A stretch of DNA of 64,000 nt from Sipunculus nudus. Taxonomy: Eukaryota > Annelida > Sipuncula > Golfingiida > Sipunculidae. Position numbers and translations under genes: made by a program. The notes under the pieces are model-generated. The model saw nothing but the letters and a program-made list of their open reading frames with translations. It had not been told where the DNA came from and did not search any database. The stretch lies in the NCBI GenBank assembly GCA_026874595.1, contig CM049320.1, positions 1,698,501 to 1,762,500 of the forward strand. The letters run 5' to 3'. Positions 12,640-48,494 of this stretch are shown here, piece after piece (the stretch's first letter is position 1; every line of letters starts with the position of its first letter).

Positions 12640-15600
12640 CATATGGGCTCTGTGCGTATTAGTACTGACGCCTTCTTGTTAGTGTCATCTCCATATACCA
12701 ATGAAACACACCAACGCAAAAAAATTCCGTCTAGCTCAGCTTGTATTTACCTTGTACATTCTCGTGATGAGTTTGCCGTGGTATCCCTGGCATTGGTTTG
12801 ACATTGATTTGTTCGTAGACATTCCCACTTCCGATCGAATAGCGCCGGAAATCGTTCGGATGTACTTCAATATAGTGAACAACACCCCCAGGCGGTACGC
12901 CGGGGTTACTACCGAACTTGACGGGAACATTGACGTAGTCGGCGTTGTGTTTGTCGTCTGCTGAAGCGGGGAATTCAGGTATCACGGCCGAAATGCTTTG
13001 CTTTGCTGTGTCTGGTCTGACGATTCTCCGCACTCCATCAAACAAAGTTCCAAGTACCAGCAAGGCTACAATCGCCAGAGTATATCCGCTGAAGAGAAAG
13101 AGAAAGTTTTATAAAGTAAATACGAAATTTATTTTTATCCCTTTAAATATGATCCCGGGTATTAAAAATATTATTTTATAAAAAGCTTTATATTTATAAC
13201 TACAAAAGTAGTTCGAAACTCCATATATACCTCCGCCAGGGGAGCTAAACAGGTTCAGGAAATATGTCAATACAAATTAAAAGAGAGAAGTGTTAAGGTT
13301 CATCAACCCAATGGTTGCATCCAAGATCACCTCTTCCAGTCAAGCAGACAAAACGGCGGTCTCTTCAACATGTGAATGACCCTAGCTCACAGCAATGAAT
13401 AAACTGCCCTCTCTCACACTGATGACAAAATAGTATAACAAACACAAAATAATATAATTCCTGGCGGAGGTTTAATAAGTAGTATTCACTTAGAGTGATC
13501 TTCGTTTTAATAAATTCATCATGTCAACTGTCGCATCTCAGACCAATCAAACATGAGACAGACGCCAGATTGGGAGAAATAGGGTCAATAAAGACACTGA
13601 GATTTCACACGTTCAATACAGGAAATCGACGCTCATCGTTCAAAAAGTATTCGTGGCAAAAGTCGCTCTTCACGAACTCATTTTCAATGAAAGTTTCGTA
13701 AATTATAAATATGTAATGTACTAAAGCAATCTATTGGTTTGTTCATCTTAAACGTCTTGTGTACGCGCCATTCACTGAGAGCGTGTGTGTTTCCTTAGAA
13801 AATAATTAAATTTATAACAGAATACCGAAATAAAGCGACTGTTTCAGCAACTGCTACATGATTGGTTGTTTGGGAGTGAATGGCTGATAGGGCGGGACAT
13901 CATGTCACGTGACTAGTCATGTCTACTTACAGCACTGCTCTTCCTCTGGGCTCGTCGGTGACCCCTCCAGATTGACCACAAAACGCACTCCGAACTTCAA
14001 GACCAAAAACGGCCGAAAATACCCTGATGATGAAATCTGAAAAATACCAAGTTAAAGGCTTATTATAAGTACAGATACATTAAAAAAGTAACGTCGTTCT
14101 TTACTAATATAAATTCATAGGGGTTTCTCCAGAAAGGTGCGTAGATTTAACTAGCCAGGCCCGAGCAAAAGAAACAAATAAATAACCAAAGCAATCTAAT
14201 GAGCTTAGTGTCCCTTTTAATATTCATGAGAACAAGGTCAGCGGTTTGGCTAGCCCTGGTTCGCTCTAGCCATTCTGCCAGGTGAGACTGATTTTTTTAA
14301 GCCTCTTCCCAGTAATAGGGAGGGTATGAGAGTTGAAAGGATTATGTCTACATACATGTTTGGGTAAAAATTTTATTGGGTGGACCCAATATACCCCCCC
14401 CCCCCCCCCCCTCTGGTGCATTACCAACGATTTCATTTTTTTTATTTTTGCTTCTTTCTCCTGTCATTTTCGTCTAGTTTGCGCTAGATCTCCTAGTAGT
14501 TATATATTCAATTATAAATTTTAAACATAATCTTAACTTATATTGATCTGATCTGAATAAGAAGTTTGGCGGTCGAGCATTGCAGTGACATGAATTGGGC
14601 TTAGAGTCTAGCCCGCTCACTGAGTAGTAGAAAGACAGGTTCTGTCATTGACGGTCAAGGTCAGTGTTGACAGGAGAAAATAGGAGATCATGGGTGTGGC
14701 ATGTCTGGACACGTCTCGTCTTCAGGCCGTCACTTCCATGACTTTTGATAATGTTAGTCAATTCAAGCATTTTTCTTTAATATGTGGACACTCAAATAGC
14801 TGGTTAGCAAATGTAATCATATACACATATTATTATTATTATTATTATAAATAATACTAGCTGGTTAGCAAATGTGATCATATAAACATATTATTATTAT
14901 TATTATTATTATAAATAATACTTATTTTTATTATTTTTATAATTATTGTTATTATTATAATTGATATCATAAAGATATTAGGTATTTACCGTTCTGAAGA
15001 AAATACGTGACGTTTTGCGTATTACACGTATCCGGCACACAGACTCCTAACGACAGGAGAGTCAGGTTCTGTAACAATAAAACATCTAAATGAGCGAATA
15101 TGGTGTTGCCAGTCTCCGCCAGATGTCTCTCTACTATGCTAGAGATATACACAATATGCATGCTGAATTTACACTCCAATATGCAGTCAGCATGCTTATA
15201 GTATTTTGCACTTTTGTTATAAATTAACTTTAATTTGCATAGGAATAAAAATATAATACTCTGAATAATAAGTCTCCATTTCGAAGTTCACTAGGTATCA
15301 TTTCAAGGTTGTTCAACAAGGAGAATTGAGATGCAGTAGATCTTTGGGTTTTCTAGAGAAAGTAATATAGAGGTAAACGTTACGGACATAACATAATAAA
15401 ATTGAAAAGATATGACGTTAAACCTATATTGTAAATCAGTTAATGTTTTGTTACTATGACAACCTTGACATCCGGCCATTGGTCTTTTGGTTGACAGAGA
15501 ACCAAAAGGTTGTAAGTCGTTGGCATCACGTGACATCTGGGGATTACCATAAATCCCAGTTGTAACGAATGCAGAGTAAGACAACATTAGAGCATTTTTT

Positions 15601-16397
15601 TCTGACTAATTTTACGAACCTTATCATCGGTGGGCCCCAGCTCCAGTCGACAGTACTTTCCCGTGTAGTTCCTCTCTATTGGACCTTCCAGAGGGTCATC
15701 GTAAGTGTAGTTGACTTTGAGGGTCCCGCAGTACTCGTAACTCCCAACCCAGTGTAGTTTACCCTCTGCAAGCCCGGTGGGGATCTTACCCATCGCATCC
15801 AGAACTGCAAGAAAAAGGAGACAAAACGAGCTGACATGTCGTTGTGATGTGTTTTGGTGTGGGTCTTAAACATGATCCGGGTCGAGGAAAGTCATCAAGG
15901 AATATTCACAAATGTACCGTCACTTATGCACGAATGAACCTGCATGGGAACATGGGCCGAATGGGCGTAAACAGTTTTGTAAGCATCAGACAAGAGGAAC
16001 CCCCTGCATGGCGGATGCTGATATTCCTTAGATTTTAGTTTCAAAATAGAATTGCACAAGGTTTCAGGTACACGTTTGCCCAACAAGCTCCACCATGTAA
16101 TCCTTATGGTATTATTTATTTTTTATTAAATATTGATCCTGAAAATCTACGAGAGAACATCATCCTGGTCAGTATGTCTCATCAGATGACAGGTCAGCGG
16201 AATGCCTGTGCTGTATTGATGCTGTGCTGTATTGATGCTGTGCTGTATTGATGCTGTGCTGTATTGATATATTCCATTTACCGTGTAATTAAGGAGGAGA
16301 AATTTCCAAGGAGTGTGGGAAGGGAGGGTCTGAGATTGTGTACACAAATATTGATTGTTTCAGTTAAATCCCCGTCAGATTATCAATAAATTACTAG

Positions 16398-16476
<79 letters not shown>

Positions 16477-17613
16477 ATATATACAAGGTGCAGAGCTAAA
16501 ACTCTCACATGACTCTTGGATGTCAGTCTCAACATCACAGAGAGAACCACTAGTCTTCTAAGAAAATGAATTTTGCAATTTACAATGGATTCGTTACATT
16601 AATGAGCAAAACCTCTATGTGTCAGACCCAATGCATCATAACCCACAGCACAGGCGTTAAATTAGAGGTCAGGTAGATGCTATAGTCAACAAAGACAAGA
16701 CCAAATAAAAACTGATCTGACTCGTACCATACTAAACATAAATTACATATGTAAACACGAACAGCGAGCCTAAGCTAACATAAATAATATATTTATACCA
16801 TGTAGTCATAAGTCAACAGGGCATCAATAAACCTTATCTGTGCATGCCCTAGAATGCGGCCCACTAATATAATAAGGAGCGTATGTTCATCATTCTTATC
16901 TGCTATCAGTATCAGAGTGGGGCACTGTCTCTGTATCTATGCACCGTTGCCCTGCTTAGGACCGGCTTAGACGGACCCTGATACAAAATATTGTATGTGA
17001 ATATAACGCATTGCTCTAACACTCTCCTACATGAACCTGTAATTAGTCATGCCTGCCTTTCTGTACGGGAATTTTTGGTCCACATGTGCCAGCGATGTAG
17101 ATAATACAAATTACAGTGGCGATAAGATAAAAATAAAAGTCTGACTCCAAAATAGTAGACCACTTTTAACGGACAAACGAATTTTTTTTTCTTGTAAATA
17201 TTGCACAAGTGAATGTTGGCTGTACGCCTTTCGGAAGCACCCGGTGCTCTGGATGACCTAGCACGGGGGTTGATTACGCACCCAGGACCCGCAGGTGCGT
17301 TGCACCGTGCCTGGTTGATTCTAAAATAATAGTTTGCGACCACCCTGTCACGTGATCGGAAACCGACAGAATAGCGATTGTATCCAACAAAGGACAATTA
17401 ATTTATAAATAATAAAGGTAATGTGGGATTTGTTTCAAGAATTATAAATAAATGGTGGAGCAGGAAGTACCTCAGCATTTTCTATTTATATGACCCGTTT
17501 AAGGCAAAAAGCAAGGATCACTCGAGGGATGTGTAATTTCCGAGCAGTGGTTCGTCCTGACAGGAATCTTATGATGATGGCGAAGATATCTGTATTAGAA
17601 TATATTAATATTG

Positions 17614-17653
<40 letters not shown>

Positions 17654-18583
17654 AGTTTCATCAAAATTTAAAACACATATGGCTTTCAGGCCTTTCCCTG
17701 TGATTCATTTTGAAATTTTCCGAAATGACACTAATTAAGCAACATTTGGGAAAAGAAAAGACAATCACCTGTCCTAACTAAGACCAGTAGGTGAAAAGAG
17801 AACGATGCAAACAAAATTGGAGGAAAAAACAGCTGTATTAATTTTAATGAAAACCCCAAAATAAAGCCAAATGAATTTTTAAATATTAATAAACATCCTA
17901 TAACTTTTTATCAAAACTTACATATAATTATTTAATATAAATTCTGCATGAATGGTGAACCTTGATTTTCATTATCTATTTTAATATTCCCAGGGTTTCC
18001 ATAATCGATAACCATGATTCAATGAACTTTCCGTAATCGGTAACCAATACTGGTTTGGTCAGTCGAATAATTAATGGGACTTTTTTATTAAATACTCACG
18101 TGACCCTGCATAATCGGGTAGTTCTGGAGGATTTGGATCGTCCAGGATAATCCCTAGAAGCCACCCAGCGAGACTGTCCACGTAACTCGAGTAGTCCTTC
18201 TGGCACTCGTCATACCGTGCTGCCCTCTTGCGGCTCGCGAGGTCGGGACGTAATTTCTGTAGCTCATGACGTAATTTCAAGCTCCACGAACCAGAGAGGT
18301 CGCTTAACTTCTTGACGGCCTCCGTTAACTTCCGTTTGTTATTACTGAGTCCGGCCAGAGGAGATTTAGACGCTGGAGCTCTAAAGAGCGCCATTCGTAG
18401 TTTATCATCAAATGATGTTTGAACATCTGTAAAATCTAAAGTTTCCGAAGTCAGATATGGCTGAGATATTTTACGGAGAATTCCTGCACCGGCACCTTTA
18501 ATGTCTTGAGATTCGAGTGCACTGGTTGCCACGGCAACTGTTAAAATGCATATTGCCGTACAAATATAGCCGACCCTGCCCAT
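5180..18583 (-). CDS. nrf-6-like: Gene 1: NRF-6-like acyltransferase-3 membrane protein, complete, 15 coding exons
   Basis: Coding exons in order: 18583-18100, 15804-15620, 15068-14990, 14036-13931, 13088-12751, 12459-12268, 12032-11936, 11421-11320, 10570-10405, 9798-9719, 8475-8395, 7512-7374, 7079-6887, 6046-5904, 5434-5180 (2640 nt, 879 aa). All junctions are GT/AG and phases match. Residues 1-23 are a signal peptide. The extracellular NRF domain spans about residues 120-285 (exons 1-4), with six cysteines (C127, then EYC, KYC, VC, DTC, FC), the DAMGKIP core and four N-glycosylation sequons. Exon 5 opens with a membrane segment (about 286-305). The acyltransferase-3 domain runs from about residue 398 to 830: DLGCLRGIR and LGHTF with the conserved Arg and His (exon 6), ADSFFVVSG (exons 7/8), CKVNWWVNLLL (exon 9), DYYTNVIIAPWCR (exon 12), and further helices. 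A soluble tail of about 45 residues ends in VDNTAM. C. elegans NRF-6 is linked to drug uptake and lipid/yolk transport; the substrate is unknown here. Introns not listed separately show nothing recognisable. Confidence 0.93.
5692..5852. repeat. (AT)n tract flanked by direct repeats, gene 1 intron 14
   Basis: The segment CTATTTAGGCAAATTCATTC, followed by a shared TAGACAATAATGGTCCA-like block, occurs on both sides of an AT tract (about 5746-5801). The right copy carries a small insertion. The AT tract sits between the two copies of a local duplication of about 45 bp. Confidence 0.8.
6146..6525 (+). mobile_element. tRNA-derived SINE in gene 1 intron 13
   Basis: The head reads like a tRNA gene. 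An A-box-like TGGCGCAGGGGTAGAGC lies at 6157-6173, and a degenerate B-box-like TGAGCCGAATCTC at about 6198-6210. It is followed by an 11-bp tandem duplication of AGCCGAATCTC. The body contains GCACCCAGGGCCCGCAGGTG (about 6341-6360), also found near 17280. The 3' end, GCCTCCACCAAAAATA, recurs near 26331. The tRNA part does not fold cleanly as a functional tRNA, so I call it a SINE. Confidence 0.75.
7106..7174. repeat. (TAA)n microsatellite beside gene 1 exon 13 acceptor
   Basis: An imperfect TAA/TGA/TCA trinucleotide run about 30 bp upstream (in the gene sense) of the exon 13 acceptor at 7079. On the gene strand it reads TTA repeats. Confidence 0.9.
9799..9945 (-). repeat. 35-bp minisatellite seeded at gene 1 exon 10 acceptor
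   Basis: GGGTTAACA-like anchors occur at 9805, 9840, 9875 and 9910, exactly 35 bp apart. The first copy is the polypyrimidine tract of the exon 10 splice acceptor (TGTTAACCCTTTCAG on the gene strand). Later copies keep the AACCCTTTCAT core and a shared GATCGTAGAAACAA-like part. About four copies. Confidence 0.85.
10061..10205. repeat. CTAG-dense degenerate repeat, gene 1 intron 9
   Basis: Ten CTAG tetranucleotides occur in about 145 bp, mostly as TCTAGT or TCTAGA with neighbouring AATCTAG and CAGTCTAG. The spacing is irregular, consistent with a decayed short tandem repeat. No coding or RNA signature. Confidence 0.75.
10571..11319 (-). other. Gene 1 intron 8 with short degenerate repeats
   Basis: The intron contains a 36-bp direct duplication (ATTAATATTACCTTGTA core, about 10937-11005). 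From about 11100 to the exon 8 donor there is a run of degenerate 16-24 bp units resembling GTAATCGTAAAGATTG on the gene strand. Unlike the equivalent intron of gene 2 (5.75 kb), it is only about 750 bp and carries no long array. Confidence 0.6.
11727..11790. repeat. 26-bp tandem duplication, gene 1 intron 7
   Basis: GTTTTGTAATGTTATTTACATAATG-type units occur twice, with a partial third copy. The rest of the intron shows nothing recognisable. Confidence 0.8.
12598..12638. repeat. (GT)n microsatellite, gene 1 intron 5
   Basis: About 16 GT units run into a short GC alternation. The tract lies between the exon 5 donor and the exon 6 acceptor. Confidence 0.95.
13229..13471. mobile_element. MITE-like element with 12-bp perfect terminal inverted repeats, gene 1 intron 4
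   Basis: The left end ACCTCCGCCAGG and right end CCTGGCGGAGGT are perfect inverted repeats 243 bp apart. The interior has no coding potential. A second element with the same CCTCCGCC...GGCGGAGG ends lies at 60019-60296. The target-site duplication is unclear because the flanks are simple TA-rich sequence. Confidence 0.75.
14799..14925. repeat. 60-bp tandem duplication with embedded (TTA)n, gene 1 intron 3
   Basis: AGCTGGTTAGCAAATGT, followed by an ATCATATA block and an ATTATT run, occurs twice in direct tandem. More TTA/ATT repeats continue to about 14960, ending close to the exon 3 donor at 14990. Confidence 0.85.
15898..15972 (+). repeat. Dispersed repeat copy A
   Basis: It begins AATATTCACAAATGT and runs through TATGCACGAATGAACCTG to GGGCCGAAT. 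A second copy lies at 20141-20213 in the same orientation, about 80 percent alike by eye. The family is not recognised. Confidence 0.75.
16203..16266. repeat. 16-bp minisatellite
   Basis: Four near-perfect tandem copies of CTGTGCTGTATTGATG. Confidence 0.95.
16398..16471. repeat. (AC)n(AT)n compound microsatellite
   Basis: About eight AC units pass directly into about 28 AT units. Confidence 0.95.
17205..17335. mobile_element. SINE fragment sharing the core of the 6146-6525 element
   Basis: GCACCCAGGACCCGCAGGTG near 17278 matches the body of the SINE at 6146-6525 with one change, and the match extends through the following CCTGGTTGATT-like part. No tRNA-like head is visible, so it is likely 5'-truncated. 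Confidence 0.6.
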
Positions 18584-19440
18584 TTCAGTCTCTTACTGAA
18601 CTTTCCCGAAATGTTCAGACAATAATAATTAGGTATGTGTTGCCCGTGCTACCACTTTCGAATGTCTACCGGACGCAAATGGAAAGCCAAATGGTGAGAT
18701 GTTTCTCAAGGTCAAGGACGCTGGACAAGCGTGACCCCGTCTGACCCAAGCCAACTACCTTGTTTATATCTCCGAAAAAATGAATTAAAGGGGAGGCAGG
18801 TTAAATAGAGTGAGATTAAAAAAAAATATTTTACCATCAGATTCCTATATGCCTTCCACAGAAATATACTATTCCAATAATTTGCTCGAAGAGGAAACTA
18901 CAAAAGGCTGTGTTTATAGATTGTTGTGAGATTTGATTTATTTGTGACGTTGTCCCCTGCTGCCACCCCCTGTAACCCGATGTCTGTTCAGGGTGGACTG
19001 GTCCACTTGAGGTCATATATGTATGACAGCTCAATGCCGCGTATTATTAACGTCTGATACTAGATATTGTGGTCAAGATATTATAAGATAAGCTTGGATA
19101 TTTCACAGGGCGCGCTCAGCGTCCTGACAAACGCTGTACCCTTAACGCACTGATAGGTTTAACACACGTGGCCAGGTAATTTTGATTTCTAATAAATTCC
19201 TTTTTTAAATGCATATTTTCTAATGAATATGTTCGTAAGGGTCATTAAACATGCTTCGATGACGAAGTTGCACATATTGTGAAAAACGCAAGAAAATTAA
19301 GGATAAAACATTCACGTGATTTTGTTGCCAAGTTACTGTGTGTTATTGTTTTAACTTCATCACCAATAAAACTTTTTTTTCCAACATCTGTGGTATTTAC
19401 TAGTAACAGCAATCGGTCGTAAACTCATATTCCATAACTG

Positions 19441-19635
19441 AAAGTTAGAAAATAACCGACGATCGATTGTTAATCGAATATTTTATGTATCATCTATATA
19501 CACGTGAAATATGCTGTATAGAATTAGACCTGAAATATTGAAGGAGTGTCTTCAGACAAACTTGCACATGCAAAAATACAATAGATTTGATCGATTACGA
19601 GAGAAAACGACCAATCATCGATATAATCGATTAAA
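19441..19635 (+). repeat. AATCGATT-rich dispersed repeat, copy A
   Basis: GATCGATTGTTAATCGAATA leads into a TTTTATGTATCATCTATATA-like block. The far end is CAATCATCGATATAATCGAT. A longer copy lies at about 61790-62165 in the same orientation. The family is not recognised; a non-autonomous transposon is possible. Confidence 0.65.
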
Positions 19636-20140
19636 TGGCACACTACTTGTATTTACATACTGTTAACAAATTAAAAATGGTACTACAGATTGTCATGCAG
19701 ACGTGGTTTTTCTTTCCAGCATTATTTGCTTATAGGGACAATCTGACAGAAATGTCATTAGTTTTATCATGTCAAGGAAACTATAGATTCACTGACAAAC
19801 ACCAAACGAGTTTTGAGGTTACTTCATCTCTTCTGGAGGTTGATTATTAAAACACAATAATTCAGTTCAGGTCAAGGTTCAATTTTGCCATGACTAGTCG
19901 TGAGTCCTCGTTGGAAAGTTGAGCATCATTTGTTATATATTTTGAGAAAGATGCGTTCAACCTGTTCATTGGTGTTTATGCATATTTGTTTTTGTGTGTC
20001 TGTTTGTTCACTAAAAAACTCACGCAGTCATGAATGGAATCTCAAGGAATTTCACGAGCATTTCGGGAAAGGGCCAAGAAAGATTCGATTAGATTTAAAT
20101 ATGAATATGCACTTGATCCGTGTTCAGGAACGGCACTAAT

Positions 20141-20213
20141 GAATATTCACAAATGTGCTGTCACGTATGCACGAATGAACCTGGGAATAAGGGCCGAATA
20201 AGTGAACGCCCAA
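20141..20213 (+). repeat. Dispersed repeat copy B
   Basis: Matches 15898-15972: AATATTCACAAATGT, then TATGCACGAATGAACCTG and GGGCCGAATAA. Confidence 0.75.
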
Positions 20214-20422
20214 ATGGCATTCTTATGAGTGCAGATTTCTAGTTTAAATTAAAATGAACTCATAAAAATTGAGTGAGGATAATGGAAGAAAAAAATCAAC
20301 TTGTCCTTGTCAGTCACTGTCCAAATCCCTAACTAACTCACCGTAGGGTCGAGTTTTAAGCCTTTTTCAGAAAATCATAAATGTTTTAGAGCTGTAGATG
20401 TCGTGATTGGTCCCCAGGCTGT

Positions 20423-20463
<41 letters not shown>

Positions 20464-23400
20464 TTTTCGAAATTCTCTACGGCTAACATGTCTACATATT
20501 ATCACAGCAACTTCATCATTGTCAGGGGAAAGTGAGAAGGTAAATGACCAAGCTTTGTTCAAAGTGACGTTGGGGCTTCAGGACATTAATGTGCATCAAA
20601 AAACACATGGACACGTAAACCGGATAGACGGTTTTTTATTGCTGATTGAGGTTTTACGGCTATGTAGCCGTGATAGTATATGCACTGTTTTAGTCATAAC
20701 ACTATACTTGATCATTCTTGATATTATAGACAAAGAGTGTAATTTATTGGCCCCCTCCCTCCCTCCCCGTCTCTGTCTGTCTCTCTCTCTCCTCTCTCTC
20801 TCACGCATGCGTTTACTGATCTATGACCATGTGGCATCCAATCTACCAAGGACAATGTTGCATCAAATGCCACTTTTTAGTTCAGATTACCCCCCCCCCC
20901 CCCCCAAAAAGATTCTCCTAGTAAGGGACTTTAAACCATTAAAACCCCCATGCTTGGATCCATCCCTGTGTTATTTAGATCAGCAAGTAATGGGTATACA
21001 CATGCACACATGCTCTGCTAAGAATTACAAGCGGAAACTTGTCATCGTATATGAAATTGACTCAATATAGTCTGATATGTGTCATAATCTGATATGACGG
21101 TTTGATTAAAGCTCTCCCCGTTAAATGTCATGGACGCCGATAGATCATTCGACAGAGTTAAGGCGTCTCTATAAACACAGTATTGATAAGTTACTTCAGG
21201 CCACGGCGTTATCTCAGACCTGGGTGTGACATCAAAGTTATCGCAGGTCGCTTCTAATATTTATATACATAGGTCCCGTGTGCACCTTAAATTACCTTAA
21301 CTGAAGCCGGTGAAAGTATTCAAGTACCTGTCCGAGAGCGTTGTGACGTCTCTGACTTTTTATGGACCTGGTATATATTTTTAGAACTATCTTTCTAAAA
21401 AACGGTCAGCTGTTTTATATCTGTATTAAAAATGTTTAAGGGCCTATACTTTAAGGTGAAAACATTAAGCAATATTTATTATATTGGTCGTACACCCATT
21501 TTAGGAAGGCACATTAAGATTTTATGACGATTTTGATTACTTTTCAACACCAGAAAATCTAGAGCAATGCCAGTTAAGTAACATTATGATACCATATCTA
21601 TGCTGTGAATAGGACATTGAATATTGTACTGAAGAAAACGGCAAGTCCTTTGAAGATTTGTGATTTTTTTACTCAGAAAGCTTTATGTGATATTTGGCAT
21701 GAGTAATATCCTCAGAATACCATTTTTTTAATAATTAGGTAACACCACTATAAAGGTATTACCATAGTTATGAATTATAAGTTTTGGAGAAACTTTACAT
21801 TGTACAACCAAGGCGATACCTACTTAATGATGATTTCTTGTTGGATCTGGGTCGATATTAGTTTTAATTTGTTATCATTAAATTCGATTATTTCAGTAAC
21901 AGAAGCACCTGCCCACAACATGCAGCCGAATTCGATTCAATACAGACTTGCAAACAAAGAAGATAACATTGCAGCGTGTAAATTGTATTTCCATATATTT
22001 ATAAAATCCTAAAAAAATCGAACAAAGACCATATATTGATTTCCTATAAGGTATAATATTAATACAATATGCAAAACGTGCATGACTCCGGTAGGGATCA
22101 GGACCACTGAGTATATATTATACATATGGTCCCGAAGAGAGGCACCGTTAATTACATAACAAATCTCATACCAGCGATATGGTTACTCAGTAAACGAGAA
22201 TATATAATATAAAACGTGTATACATTATGTACGTGTGTGGGGGGGGGGGAAGGGGAGACTTTTATCTAATTAATAAAATTGTTCACCCTAAATTCTCCTG
22301 TACAATGGATAAGCGATGTGATAAGAGACAGATTTAGAGATATAGGTAAATTGATATGGATGGTAGATAGAAAGCTAGAAAGATACGTATAAACATAGAC
22401 AGATAGCCAGACAGACATATAGATAGACAGATCTAATGAAAAAAAATATATATGTACAAGCTGACATAGATACACACGTTTTAGGAAAAAAATGATATAA
22501 ACTTAATACGGACCTATAATACTATTTAAACAAATCTTTACAAGGACGGTTTTGTTTAAGTCGACAGACCGTCAGGCCGCTGTTCATGTTGACAGACAAC
22601 TGACAGACTAATAGGCAACTTGTATATTTACAGACTAGACAATTTACCAACAGGTGAGTAAATGTACAAGCTAAAACCAGGCACTGAGACAACCTAACGA
22701 TCTGCATATTAAAAATTATTTTAAGAAACCTTATTCGTATTTTCTTTACAATGGAAAGTTTGTTGATATGATATATACACGTGTAAAGAAGGGTATGCTA
22801 TTATCATTATAAATAAACCATTTAGTTTGGGACAATTTATCTACATTTTTTTATTATGTATACTAAGGGCTTAAATTATAACACAAAAACATTGGTACAT
22901 CTACATTATCGATTCTGATAAACAGCCATGATTCACAGGATACAATTTGCCATTTAACCAATAACTGCTCAGATAATTTGACACTTCAAACATTTACCGG
23001 CTGTCTTTACCCTATATCTCGCTCAGTTTTCATTTCATATTTAATAAATGTGATTGTTTTAAAAGGACAATCTAAAGTGTTTCTGAGTCGTCCTGGCATG
23101 CATATATGTATCATTAATGTAAATATGTATTTTTTCGCAAATTAAGAAATTTGAGGTAAAAAAGAATGAAAAACCCGGGTGAATGACCGAGTTGCTGGGT
23201 CAATGTCACGGCGGCCTACTTTTATGTTTTATGTGAACAAGGTCTTAATCTTCGCTTCATCAAGATGATAATAGGATGATAATAGATACCAGATAAAAAG
23301 TGAAGATATTAGCGTTCCATCCAGGCCACATGATAAGGCTGGTATAATCACCTGATATAAGGCGTAATTACCCTCTACATAGCATCGAATGATTTAAGAG

Positions 23401-23794
23401 TCTACACAACATCGAATGATTTACGCCAGTCCATGAACTTTATCAGTTGGTCGTAAGCCAGCACAGTGACCTGATATCATTGCATTTATACAGACTTTGA
23501 ATGATTATCCTCATTACAGAAGATACAGGATAAAATAGTTAATAACATGTATCCATACGTCGGGTACTCCTATAACATTTTTCCTTCTCTTGTTGGTGTC
23601 CATTAGATGAGTATCCCCTTAAACTGCTTCAGATACAATGTTTCAAAATTTTACCTCAGTCTTCCCTTTATAACTTGAACACCAGAGGTGACCTCTGACC
23701 CTTTGCTTCTCTATAATTTTCCTATCTTATATGGATTTCTTGTTAATTATTGAGTATTTCTATTGCAATGTATACTACGATAGATCCCTGACCC

Positions 23795-23841
<47 letters not shown>

Positions 23842-23947
23842 TACACTTTTACTTCACGCTATTGACGTCAGAGTGCTATCCACTACGTGTCGGCACGGCG
23901 AATTGGAAGGAAGAACTGCATGGTGGCCGAATGAATAAGTGTGCGTT

Positions 23948-23951
<4 letters not shown>

Positions 23952-24004
<53 letters not shown>
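23952..24004. repeat. (TA)n microsatellite
   Basis: About 52 bp of pure TA alternation. Confidence 0.95.
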
Positions 24005-24010
<6 letters not shown>

Positions 24011-24389
24011 CGTGTGATAACGTTCTCATTCAACTTTAATTCAAATACTAAGTATATATAATTTTTACTCATTTGTTCTGTTAATGAAAGCTGTATAATT
24101 TCATGATTTCATGCATTAACAAAATCCGCCAATTAAGCGTTTGAAGGTGAAACTTCGTATCCTAATTAACATCGGACATACTAGTAAGTGAGGAAGTTAG
24201 TGAAATTAAATAATTAAAGTAGGAAGGCCATTTAGAAATTATAATCTTCTCTAGATAAAAACGAATATTCGTGATTGATTTGTTACTATGGTAACTTCCA
24301 AAATGTATACCAATATTCATCAAGAGGAAGGATGATGAAGTGCACGTTAATACTACTTCCGGTTGACTGATGACGTCACTGAGATTGAT

Positions 24390-47846
<23,457 letters not shown>

Positions 47847-48494
47847 TGCTAGAAACAGCCAAATTCACGTTTTATCATGCGACACGAGGTTTAATATCGG
47901 TCGTCGGAACGCTTGTGAGGACTTACCGCGTTCTGCACAGGATAAAAACACTTAGGTAGACTTTATTAGTTTGTAGCCGCCCCACGCTTACTAAATCATA
48001 TTCATATCTTGATGGAAGGAAATGTCATTTTTGATATCATACATAGGGAATACTTTCCGAAAATATGTAACATTTCGTTTTTGGAATCGGCTATTTAGAT
48101 CCCAGCCTTTATCTTTTTATTTCACTTTGTTTCATTTTATTGTGTCGATTGTTTAAATAACATACTAACCCCCATTTTTAACATTATAACGATTTTCTCC
48201 AAGCTTGCTTTACCTTCACCTAAATAGACTGGCCCGTGTCTCATATCGGTGTTATGACACCTCATTAATTAGCGCTGATTTTTATCAACTACACTATCAG
48301 GCAGTTTGTATAGTTTTTTAACCTGTACAAAGACCCTTATCAGTGAATGATACACGAGTCGTGAACGGGGAGCAGTCGTAGATTATAACTAGATCTGTCT
48401 ATACATTATAATGAAATTTATCGTGATAACTTTGAGATTATGTTATATTGTATTATATATTATTAATATTATTATTATTATTATTAATATTATT

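Larger units (their letters stand above)
15805..18099 (-). other. Gene 1 intron 1
   Basis: This 2.3-kb intron carries a dispersed repeat (15898-15972), a 16-bp tandem repeat (16203-16266), an AC/AT microsatellite (16398-16471), a SINE-core fragment (17205-17335) and a short AT tract (17616-17651). No exon-like coding block was seen between exons 1 and 2. Confidence 0.7.
18584..24389. other. Intergenic region between gene 1 start and gene 2 end
   Basis: No supported gene. Contents: an AATCGATT-rich dispersed repeat (19441-19635), dispersed repeat copy B (20141-20213), AT tracts (20426-20460, 23803-23839, 23952-24004), a pyrimidine run (20752-20800), a poly-C tract near 20890, and a loose AGATAGACAG-type simple repeat near 22370-22440. 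The gene 1 promoter must lie just above 18583. I see no clear TATA box or other core element. Confidence 0.6.
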
